The notes beneath the pieces were generated by a model. That model saw nothing but the letters and a program-made list of their open reading frames with translations, did no database searches and was not told the DNA's origin. From NCBI RefSeq assembly GCF_900090145.1, contig NZ_FMHI01000020.1, positions 1 to 64,000 of the forward strand: a stretch of 64,000 nucleotides of DNA, given 5' to 3'. The position numbers and the translations under genes are program-made. Each line of letters opens with the position of its first letter. Within the stretch, counting starts at the first letter, position 1. Of this stretch, positions 8,881 through 15,971 are shown piece by piece. The stretch is from Streptomyces sp. WMMB 322 (GTDB lineage: Bacteria; Actinomycetota; Actinomycetes; Streptomycetales; Streptomycetaceae).

Positions 8881-9629
8881 GCGCGGCGGTCCCCTGGTCC
8901 GGGCAGCGCGTCGTCGTCACGGGCGGCGGCTCGGGCATCGGGGAGGCGATCGTGCGCAAGGCCGCCGGGCTGGGCGCCACGGTCCTGGCGGTGGGCCGGC
9001 ACCGGGGCAGGCTGGCGCGGGTGGCCGAGAGTTCCGGCTCGCGCGTGCACGTCCACGTCTGCGACGTGACGCAGCGGGGGGCAGCGGCCTCGGTCGTATC
9101 CGCCGCCTGCGAGAGGCTCGGCGGCATCGACGCCCTGGTCAACAACGCCGGGCACGCCCGGTTCGCGCCGCTGGAGCGGGCCGGCCCGGAGGAGTTCGGC
9201 CGCATGCTCGAAACCAACGTCGTCGCCGCCGCCGCGCTGATCCGCGCCGCCCTTCCGCAACTCCGCGTCAGTCGCGGGGCTGTCGTCAACGTCTCCTCGG
9301 TCGGCGGCGCGCTCGCCATGCCCGGGCGCGCGTACTACGGCGCGAGCAAGGCCGCGCTCAACTCCCTCACCCGTTCCCTCGCCGTGGAGCTGGCCCCCGA
9401 CGTCCGGGTCAACGCGGTGCTGCCCGGACCGGTGGACACCAAGCTCTGGACGGAGGCCGCCGGGGACGGCGTCGACGCGCTGCGCGAAGGCGTCATCGCC
9501 GGCACGCCGATGGGGCGCTTCGGCGAGTCCGACGAGGTGGCCACCTGGGTGTGCCACCTGCTCGACCCCACGGGCGCCGCCTGGGTCACCGGGTCCCTGA
9601 TCCCGGTGGACGGCGGCAGAACAGCCTGA
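8877..9629 (+). CDS. Short-chain dehydrogenase/reductase
   Basis: The 250-residue protein is a classical SDR. The cofactor motif is TGGGSGIG, the structural motif is NNAG, and the catalytic set is Ser in VNVSS followed by YYGASK. The start overlaps the thioesterase stop by ATGA, which indicates translational coupling. In 3-hydroxyquinaldic acid biosynthesis an oxidoreductase of this kind (TioH in thiocoraline) is proposed to reduce the 4-oxo group of the cyclised dihydroxyquinaldate, so that water loss gives the 3-hydroxy acid. That role is inferred from the gene set; the fold assignment is firm. Confidence 0.88.
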   Translation: MSAAVPWSGQRVVVTGGGSGIGEAIVRKAAGLGATVLAVGRHRGRLARVAESSGSRVHVHVCDVTQRGAAASVVSAACERLGGIDALVNNAGHARFAPLERAGPEEFGRMLETNVVAAAALIRAALPQLRVSRGAVVNVSSVGGALAMPGRAYYGASKAALNSLTRSLAVELAPDVRVNAVLPGPVDTKLWTEAAGDGVDALREGVIAGTPMGRFGESDEVATWVCHLLDPTGAAWVTGSLIPVDGGRTA

Positions 9630-9664
9630 ACGACATCCCTTCAAGCACAGGAGGAGTCCCGATC

Positions 9665-10906
9665 ATGGCGCAGCTGAATCCGGTGTTCCCGGTGGCGTCC
9701 TCGATACCGACTTCATGGCTCTACGAGTCCTTTCGGATGGCCAACGAGCGGGAACGCCGGGCTCCGTCCCTGATCAAGCTGAACGTCGGCGAGCCCGCGT
9801 TCGGCCCGCCCGAGTCGGTCGGGCGGAGCCTCGCGGAGGCAGTGCTCGACGGCCGGACCCGCTACATCGACGTGCAGGGGCTGCTCCAGCTGCGGGAGGC
9901 CCTCAGCGAGAAGCTCGACACCGTCAACGGTATCGACGTCCCTCCTGACCGCCTCTTCGTCACCCCGGGCTCGTGCCAGGGCCTCGTCTCCCTCATGCGG
10001 AGCATGGCCGAACCGGGCGCGGAGATCCTGCTCCCGGAGATCCACTGGCCGGTGCATCTCCAGCAGGCGCTCCTGGCGGGACTGCGGCCGGTGTTCTACG
10101 GGCTGGACGACGCCCTCGCACCCGACCCGGAGTCGATCCGCAGCGTCTCCACCGCGAACACCCGCGTGCTTCTGCTGAACTCGCCGTCCAACCCGGCCGG
10201 TGCGCTGCTGCGGCCCGAAGTGCAGGCGACGCTCTATCAGTTGGCCTCCGAGCGGGGATGGCAGATCATCAGCGACGAGGCGTACGAGGACTTCGCCTTC
10301 GAGTCGCCGCACGTGTCGATCGCCGCTCTGGAACGCGACACGGCCCCGGCGCGGCGACGGGTCAGCACCGTCTTCACCTTCTCCAAGGGGCTGGCGATGA
10401 CGGGGTACCGCCTCGGCTACGTCGCAGTCGCCCGTCCCGAGATGTGCAGCGCGATGCGGATGGTCCAGGAGTCCAGCATCATCGCGCCGTCCGCCCCCAT
10501 CCAGTACGCCGGGCTGAGCGCGCTCCAGGCACGGGAGGCGCTCGCCGGGAACCACGCGTACGTGCGGAACAACCGGGACAGCGTGCTGCCGACCCTGGTG
10601 GACGCCGGCCTCCTTCCGGCGCTCCCGGGCGGCGGCTGGTACGCGATGGTCGACGTGTCGGCCAGCGGCCTGTCCGGCGAGGAGTTCGCCGCCGAGCTGA
10701 TGGAGAGCGAGGACGTCGCGGTGGTGCCGGGCAGCGGATTCTCGGCACGCCCCGAGTTCGCCGCGGACGGGACGCTGCGACCGCTCCGCCCCGGAGGCAT
10801 GGCCAGCCGGCTTGTCCGGGTGGCGTTCTGCGTCGACCACGACCAACTGGCCACCGGTGTGGAGCGCCTCGTGGCACTGGTCGAGAGGAAGGGAAGCAAC
10901 ACATGA
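9665..10906 (+). CDS. PLP-dependent aminotransferase, class I/II
   Basis: The 413-residue protein has the fold-type I aminotransferase signature. LLNSPSNPAG, SDEAYEDF and the PLP lysine segment FTFSKGLAMTGYRLGY are all in the expected order, with an N-terminal LNVGEPAFGPP. AGGAGG just upstream supports the ATG at 9665. The stop overlaps the dioxygenase start (ATGA at 10903). Aminotransferases next to tryptophan 2,3-dioxygenase occur in 3-hydroxyquinaldate pathways (TioG). There they remove the alpha-amino group of beta-hydroxykynurenine, after which the aniline nitrogen closes the quinoline ring. Its presence argues against a quinoxaline product, because that ring keeps the amino nitrogen. 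Confidence 0.88.
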   Translation: MAQLNPVFPVASSIPTSWLYESFRMANERERRAPSLIKLNVGEPAFGPPESVGRSLAEAVLDGRTRYIDVQGLLQLREALSEKLDTVNGIDVPPDRLFVTPGSCQGLVSLMRSMAEPGAEILLPEIHWPVHLQQALLAGLRPVFYGLDDALAPDPESIRSVSTANTRVLLLNSPSNPAGALLRPEVQATLYQLASERGWQIISDEAYEDFAFESPHVSIAALERDTAPARRRVSTVFTFSKGLAMTGYRLGYVAVARPEMCSAMRMVQESSIIAPSAPIQYAGLSALQAREALAGNHAYVRNNRDSVLPTLVDAGLLPALPGGGWYAMVDVSASGLSGEEFAAELMESEDVAVVPGSGFSARPEFAADGTLRPLRPGGMASRLVRVAFCVDHDQLATGVERLVALVERKGSNT

Positions 10907-11664
10907 CCGCCGAGGTCTCCTATCAGGACTACCTCAGAGTGGACGAACTGCTCGCGCTTCAACGTCCGTTCACCGCGCACGGGGACGGCGGGGGCGTCGG
11001 GGAGACCGGTCACACGGCGCTGTCCGAGCACTTCTTCATCATCTGTCACCAGACGTGCGAGCTGTGGCTCAAGCAGATCCTGGCGGACCTGTCGGCCGTC
11101 GTGGGGGCGTTCTCGACGATGCGCCCCGCCGACCTGGAGCGGGCGGTCGACCTGCTCTACCGGGTGGGCGGGCTGCTGCGGCTGCTCCACGAACAGCTGG
11201 TCGTGCTGGAGCAGTTGGACGTGGAGGACTTCGCACAGTTCCGGCAGTTCCTGGGCTCGGCTAGCGGCGCCCAGTCGGCACAGTTCCACGAGTTGGAGCG
11301 GATGCTCGGGAACGCCTCCCGGAGCGGCACGCTCTACACGGCGTTCGAGCGGGGCGTCGAGCGGACCGGCGGCACCGTGGCCAAGATCGTCGAGGCCGGC
11401 GCCGAGGCGGGCACCGAGCACCGGCTCGTCGAGGGGCTCCTGCACGTGGGCAACGGGTTCCTGCGGTGGAAGGTGGGCCATGTGGGCCTGACGAGCCGGA
11501 TGCTGGGAGGGAGCCCGGGGACGGGCGGGAGTTCGGGCGTGGCGTATCTGGTGGATCGCGCGTCCCTGCCGTTCGGTGAACTGCGCAGGCTGCGCGGCAG
11601 AACGCACGAGCGGGTCGCCGCGAGCGGAGTGACGGCGGAAGGTGACATTCCGTCTACCGACTGA
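10903..11664 (+). CDS. Tryptophan 2,3-dioxygenase
   Basis: The 253-residue product carries the TDO motifs: FFIICHQTCELWLKQI with the distal His region, ASGAQSAQFHELE, the probable heme-ligand His in KVGHVGLTSRMLGG, and GTGGSSGVAYL near the end. It is somewhat shorter than catabolic TDOs (about 280-300 residues), as is common for antibiotic-cluster versions. It opens the indole ring of tryptophan or beta-hydroxytryptophan to the N-formylkynurenine. It is coupled to the aminotransferase by ATGA and is the last gene of the plus-strand run. No kynurenine formamidase follows it; a housekeeping enzyme or the hydrolase at 19797 would have to supply that step. Confidence 0.93.
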   Translation: MTAEVSYQDYLRVDELLALQRPFTAHGDGGGVGETGHTALSEHFFIICHQTCELWLKQILADLSAVVGAFSTMRPADLERAVDLLYRVGGLLRLLHEQLVVLEQLDVEDFAQFRQFLGSASGAQSAQFHELERMLGNASRSGTLYTAFERGVERTGGTVAKIVEAGAEAGTEHRLVEGLLHVGNGFLRWKVGHVGLTSRMLGGSPGTGGSSGVAYLVDRASLPFGELRRLRGRTHERVAASGVTAEGDIPSTD

Positions 11665-12092
11665 CGAACGGGCGCAGTCGCTTTATCGGGCTGAAAACAA
11701 CAGTCCTGACAAGTCCATTGCATACCTGCACCTCCCCACATACGGTGTACCGGGTGGCCGAGACGATATTTCTGGACAGCAACCGAAGCACCGGTCCAGA
11801 AGATCACGAAACGGTCATGGACAAGAACGGCGCGACCGGCCCCTTTCGTCGGGCCGGCCATGTAGAGCAATTCTCCACGGTACGGAAGATGTACGGATCC
11901 TTTTCGTGGGCCAGCAAATCTCTGGATGAAGCCATTGAGATGCCGTCGCGGGGGTGACATGTTCTACGTTCGGAAAGTGTCCTGCAATCGGGCCGGACTC
12001 TGTCCTGGCAGAGCGAAGACCACTGTTCGCTGGCTGCTGCACCAGGTACTCCATACGACCGGAGGGGGAGGTGCCGGCCGAACGGGGCAGCG
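11665..12092. other. Intergenic region upstream of the regulator
   Basis: These 428 bp are visibly less GC-rich than the flanking genes. Open frames on both strands are short and lack ribosome sites or recognisable motifs, so I see no gene. The stretch probably holds the 3' end signal of the dioxygenase operon and the promoter of the regulator. Confidence 0.5.
11879..11896 (+). promoter_or_regulatory. Possible direct-repeat operator (11-bp period)
   Basis: The heptamers ggtacgg (11879) and tgtacgg (11890) start exactly 11 bp apart. OmpR-like winged-helix proteins, including SARPs, bind heptamer direct repeats with this period. It lies about 200 bp upstream of the winged-helix regulator gene. 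Two copies only, so chance is not excluded. Confidence 0.3.
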
Positions 12093-12602
12093 ATGAGTGC
12101 GCGAGGGGTCGTATTCCTGCGCTGGCCTGCCCAGAAGCACGAGCGCACACGCTTACGCGAAGCCGGGGTGCCGTCGTTGCTCGTCGTCGAGGGGAGCGCC
12201 GTCCCGCCGACCGACATCGCCCCCAGCGAGGACTGGGTCCGTCCGCCGGTTCCGCGCTGCGACATCGAGGCCAGGGTCTCGATGCTCAGAAGGCGCACCG
12301 TCGGGGCCGTACCCGTACTGGACCCGACCGGAGTGCTGTACTACGAGGACGAGTCGGTGACGATTTCGAATGCGCAAGTGGCGATGATGCACTGCTTCCT
12401 CGCCGAGTTCCGCCAGGTGGTTCCTCGCATGGAATTAAAGGAGGCGCTCGCCGGTATCAATGTGGGGTTCTCCAACAACGCATTGGACCTGCACATTCTG
12501 CGTCTTCGAAAACGGATCGCCCCCGTCAGCCTTGAGATACGCACGGTATGGGGCCGGGGATACATCCTGGAGTGGGCCGAAGCCAAGGCCCGTTCCACCT
12601 AG
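12093..12602 (+). CDS. OmpR-type winged-helix transcriptional regulator with degenerate receiver, TTA codon
   Basis: The 169-residue protein ends in an OmpR/PhoB winged helix (residues about 95-165). The recognition-helix and wing signature LHILRLRKRI and IRTVWGRGYIL is clear. The first 70 residues resemble only the end of a receiver domain (DWVRPPVPRCDIEARVSMLRR is like the RR alpha5 boundary). No phospho-acceptor Asp pattern is visible, so phosphorylation control is unlikely. Codon 115 (12435-12437) is TTA, the rare leucine codon read by bldA tRNA in Streptomyces, which would tie expression to development. It sits at the end of the starter-unit operon and is probably the pathway regulator. 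The start is the ATG at 12093, with a weak ribosome site. Confidence 0.8.
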   Translation: MSARGVVFLRWPAQKHERTRLREAGVPSLLVVEGSAVPPTDIAPSEDWVRPPVPRCDIEARVSMLRRRTVGAVPVLDPTGVLYYEDESVTISNAQVAMMHCFLAEFRQVVPRMELKEALAGINVGFSNNALDLHILRLRKRIAPVSLEIRTVWGRGYILEWAEAKARST

Positions 12603-12610
12603 AGTCGCAA

Positions 12611-12640
12611 GGGCGCATCCCCGTACCCGGGAATGCGCCC
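12611..12640. terminator. Hairpin between convergent regulator and P450
   Basis: gggcgcat (12611-12618) pairs with atgcgccc (12633-12640), with additional C/G pairs toward the loop. It sits between two convergent stop codons. Confidence 0.5.
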
Positions 12641-12652
12641 CTGCGGCGTTTC

Positions 12653-13852
12653 TCATCCGCCACGCAGGGAAACGGGAATTTCCCGGTAGCCACGGAACGA
12701 CACGCTGGGCCGTCTGACGATCTCTCCCGCAAGCTGCGGCATTTCGTCCGAATGCGCCAGCCAGTCGACGACCGCGCGGCCCTCGACCTGCGCCAGAGCG
12801 GCACCCAGGCAGTGGTGTGGTCCGCCGCCGAAGCTGACGTGCGGATTGGGGTCGCGGGCGATGTCGACCTCGTCCGGCCGGTCGAAGCGTGCCGGGTCGC
12901 GGTTGGCCGCGCCGAGCAGCAGGACGAGGATCCGTCCCGGGCGGACGGTCCGTCCCTCGATGTCGACCGGCTCCTTGACGTAGCGGGCCGTCGCCTGGAT
13001 CGGGGCGTCGTAGCGCAGCATCTCCTCCACAGCGCTCGCCGCCAACTCGGGCCTGGCACGCAGCAGTCGGTACTGACCGGGGTTGCCCAGCAGGGCCGTC
13101 CAGATCGTGGAGATCAGGTTGGTCGTCGTCTCGAAACCCGCGAAGAACAGAAAGACGACGTTGTCGATCAGCGTCTCCATGTCGAGTTCCGGGGTCTCGC
13201 GCTGCATGGCGAGGAGATTGCCGATGAGGTCGTCGGACGGCCGCAGGGCGTGCTCGTCGATGAGGGTCTTGATGTAGTCACGGAGCCAGCTGACGGCCGC
13301 GTGCACTCCCTCCCTCTCCTCGGGCGGCACATAGAGCGCGAACGCCTTGGCCAGCTCCACGGCGTACGGACGTACGGCCTCCCGGTCGACCTCGGGGATG
13401 CCGATCAGTTCGCACACCACCGTCACCGGCAGCGGGAAGGCGAGGTCGTCGACGACGTCCATCCGGCCGCGCGCCACGGCCTCGCTCATCAGCTTGTCGA
13501 CCTGCCCCGCGACGTAGTCGTAGAGCCGGCGCATCAGCGACGGGCTGAAGGAGTGCTGCATGACCCGTCGCCAGAACGTGTGCGTCGGCGGGTCCTGGTC
13601 GAGGACGATGCGCTGCAGGAAGTCGTTGGCCGGGCCGGTGCCGTTGGAGAACTCGTGGAACTCCGCGGGGTACTGATGCCCGAGCCGGCGGTCCTTCAGC
13701 AGCCGGAACACGTCCGCGTGGTGCGAGACGACCCATTGCCCCGCGGAACCGCGCGCCAGCCGCCCCTCCGAACGGAGCTCCGCGTACACCGGATAGGGGT
13801 CCGCGAGGACGCGCGGATCGCGGGAGTCGAACTTCGCCGGGAGTCGTCGCAT
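12653..13852 (-). CDS. Cytochrome P450 (divergent pair, member 1)
   Basis: This 399-residue P450 has I-helix FFAGFETTTN, ExxR as EEMLR, and heme loop FGGGPHHCLGAAL. The ATG at 13852 opens the conserved N-terminus (FDSRDPRVLADPYPVYAELRSEG); the upstream ORF extension reads through the promoter of the opposite gene. It resembles the P450 encoded divergently at 14002 along its whole length (shared DPYPVYxELR, RLG, GPANDxLQRIV, AGFETTTN), so the two are probably duplicates. Only 149 bp separate the starts. The likely role is oxidative tailoring of the peptide or aryl unit; substrate is unknown. Confidence 0.87.
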   Translation of the reverse strand: MRRLPAKFDSRDPRVLADPYPVYAELRSEGRLARGSAGQWVVSHHADVFRLLKDRRLGHQYPAEFHEFSNGTGPANDFLQRIVLDQDPPTHTFWRRVMQHSFSPSLMRRLYDYVAGQVDKLMSEAVARGRMDVVDDLAFPLPVTVVCELIGIPEVDREAVRPYAVELAKAFALYVPPEEREGVHAAVSWLRDYIKTLIDEHALRPSDDLIGNLLAMQRETPELDMETLIDNVVFLFFAGFETTTNLISTIWTALLGNPGQYRLLRARPELAASAVEEMLRYDAPIQATARYVKEPVDIEGRTVRPGRILVLLLGAANRDPARFDRPDEVDIARDPNPHVSFGGGPHHCLGAALAQVEGRAVVDWLAHSDEMPQLAGEIVRRPSVSFRGYREIPVSLRGG

Positions 13853-14001
13853 CGGCGTCTGCCACCTCCACCTTCCGCGTTCGGTCGACTCCGAGAGTGG
13901 CAGAGCGGCGGCGGCCGGGCGGCGAACCTGTCGGCCAACCTTCGGCGACGGAGCGGGCGTTGCCCCGCCATGCCTACATTGGCCGCGAAGTGGAGGTGCC
14001 A

Positions 14002-15219
14002 ATGCGGACGGACATGCCTCGCTACGTACTCGACGACGCCAAGGACGCGGCGGATCCGTACCCCGTCTACCGGGAGTTGCGGGCGTACGGCCCGGTCTGC
14101 CGGGGCGGCCCCGGGCAGTGGGTGTTCCCTCGGCACGCCGAGGTCAGCGCGCTGCTGCGGGACACGCGACTCGGCCGCGAGTACCCCGAGCAGTACCAGG
14201 CGCTGTCGATCGGAGAGGGCCCCGCCAACGACTATCTGCAGCGCATCGTCATCAACCGCGACCACACGGCCCACGCGCGGCTGCGGCGGCTGCTGATCAA
14301 GGCCCTCAACCCCGCGCTGGTGCGCTCGCTGGCCGGACCCGTCGGCGCGCTCGTCGACCGCAGGCTCGACCACCTCGCGGAGCGCGGGACCTGGGACCTC
14401 GTCAGCGACCTCGCCGTTCCCGTCCCGATGTCGGTCATGAGCGAACTGCTCGGCGTGCCCGAGGCCGACCGCGACATGATCGCCCGGTGGTCCGCCTCGC
14501 TGGCGCAGGCCTTCGCGGTGTTCATCCCCGACGACAAGCGGCACGAGGCGCACGAGTCGGTCGTCCTGCTGCGCGACTACTTCGCGGGCCTCCTGCGGGA
14601 GCGGCGACGCCGGCCGGGCGAGGACCTGCTGTCGCGGATGATCACCGCGGTCCGCGACGGTACCGAGCCGCTGACCGACGAGGAGATCGTCGACAACGCG
14701 CTCTTCGTCTACTACGCGGGCTTCGAGACCACCACCAACGCGATCGCCACGGGCGGCCAGGTGCTGCTCACCCAGCCCGGGGCACAGCGCCGACTGCGCG
14801 CCGAACCGGGCCTGGTGGGCACCGCGCTCGATGAGTTCATGCGGTACGACGCGCCGATCCCCACCACGTCGAGGCTGGCGCTGGAGCCGATCGAGATCGC
14901 CGGCCACACCGTACGCCGCGGCCGGGTCGTGGTGCTGCTGCTGGCCTCGGCCAACCGTGACGAGTCGGTCTTCGAGGACCCCGACCGCGTGGATCTGACC
15001 CGTTCGCCCAACCCTCATGTGAGCTTCGGCGGAGGGGTCCACCACTGCCTGGGAGCGGCGCTCGCGCGCGTTGAGGGCGGGGTCGTCTTCGAGCGGCTGA
15101 TGTCCCGCTTCTCGCACCTGGAACCGGACGGCCCGCCCCGGTGGAATCCCAGCGCCGGCGGATTCCGCTTCCCTTACTGGGCCTACGAGAGCATTCCGGT
15201 CGCCGGCCGCCCGTCGTGA
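14002..15219 (+). CDS. Cytochrome P450 (divergent pair, member 2)
   Basis: The 405-residue P450 has I-helix YYAGFETTTN, ExxR as EFMR, and heme loop FGGGVHHCLGAAL. GGAGG at 13992-13996 supports the ATG at 14002. It is the paralogue of the P450 at 12653-13852, read from the opposite strand of a shared 149-bp promoter region. Its last 37 bp run antisense to the end of the phosphopantetheinyl transferase gene. A tailoring oxidation in the NRPS pathway is likely. Having two similar enzymes may mean two successive or two equivalent oxidations. Confidence 0.87.
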   Translation: MRTDMPRYVLDDAKDAADPYPVYRELRAYGPVCRGGPGQWVFPRHAEVSALLRDTRLGREYPEQYQALSIGEGPANDYLQRIVINRDHTAHARLRRLLIKALNPALVRSLAGPVGALVDRRLDHLAERGTWDLVSDLAVPVPMSVMSELLGVPEADRDMIARWSASLAQAFAVFIPDDKRHEAHESVVLLRDYFAGLLRERRRRPGEDLLSRMITAVRDGTEPLTDEEIVDNALFVYYAGFETTTNAIATGGQVLLTQPGAQRRLRAEPGLVGTALDEFMRYDAPIPTTSRLALEPIEIAGHTVRRGRVVVLLLASANRDESVFEDPDRVDLTRSPNPHVSFGGGVHHCLGAALARVEGGVVFERLMSRFSHLEPDGPPRWNPSAGGFRFPYWAYESIPVAGRPS

Positions 15220-15956
15220 CCGTCCCGGTCCTCGTCGCGTCCGGCGGGCGGGCGGCCGCCGGGCAGCTCGCCAACGGACGTGGCGATCGCCGCGATCAGG
15301 ATGCCGCGACGCGCCAGCCAGCGCCCTCGCAGGGCGGGGAAGCCGGCTCCGTCCGCCGCCCGCGGACGGTGGCGGGAGGCGGAGGCGGTGAGCCGGACGG
15401 TGAACCCCCGCTCCGGCAGCCGCGGATCGGCGGGGTGGAAGAAGGCCTCGGCCTCGTCGAAGCCGAGCCAGGTGCCCATCACGGGTGACCACACCTTGTA
15501 GAACGCCTCCTTGGCGCAGAACAGCAGCCGGTCCCAGCGGACCGCCGGGTCCGCGGACCGCAGTTCGGCGAGGTGGCGCCGCTCCCCCGCCGAGGTGACG
15601 TGCGCGAGCACGCGCTCCGGCAGCGGCGCGTCGGGCTCGGCGTCGATGCCCAGCCCGGAGACCGAGGAGTTGGACGCGACGACGGCCGCTCGGTAGCCGC
15701 GGCAGTGCGTCAGGCTCCCGACCAGTCCGTGCGGCCAGCTCGGCGCCCCCATCCGGCCGGGCAGCAGCGGTGCGGGCTCGTGCCCCAGGCGCCGTACGCA
15801 CTGCGCGGCGGCCCACCGCACCGTGGTGAACTCCCGGACGCGCGAGGCGACGGCGCCGTCGACCACCGCGCGCTCCGCAGCGAAGAGCCGGTGCGAGCAC
15901 ACATCACCGAAGACATCGAGCGCGGCGGCCTGCGCCGGCACCAGCTCCTCGACCAC
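15183..15956 (-). CDS. Sfp-type 4'-phosphopantetheinyl transferase
   Basis: The 257-residue protein has the two PPTase signatures: GLGIDAEPD, with the Mg-binding Asp and Glu, and WDRLLFCAKEAFYKVW, the (F/W)xxKEA motif. The N-terminal part includes GSLTHCRGY, typical of EntD/Sfp enzymes that modify NRPS carriers. The GTG at 15956 has AGGAG upstream and lies 15 bp after the aryl-AMP ligase stop, so the two are one transcript. It should load phosphopantetheine on the aryl carrier, the PCP and the ACP of this cluster. The C-terminal 40 residues are charged and low in complexity, and the gene end overlaps the convergent P450. Confidence 0.9.
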   Translation of the reverse strand: MVEELVPAQAAALDVFGDVCSHRLFAAERAVVDGAVASRVREFTTVRWAAAQCVRRLGHEPAPLLPGRMGAPSWPHGLVGSLTHCRGYRAAVVASNSSVSGLGIDAEPDAPLPERVLAHVTSAGERRHLAELRSADPAVRWDRLLFCAKEAFYKVWSPVMGTWLGFDEAEAFFHPADPRLPERGFTVRLTASASRHRPRAADGAGFPALRGRWLARRGILIAAIATSVGELPGGRPPAGRDEDRDGHDGRPATGMLS

Positions 15957-15971
15957 GTGCCCGTTCTCCTC

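Noticed and set aside
4560..11664. Quinoxaline-2-carboxylate (echinomycin-type) starter instead of 3-hydroxyquinaldate
   Set aside because: The aminotransferase and SDR fit loss of the alpha-amino group and quinoline formation; quinoxaline formation keeps that nitrogen.
11718..11957. A 79-codon ORF upstream of the regulator
   Set aside because: No ribosome site, non-coding-like third-position use and no recognisable sequence.
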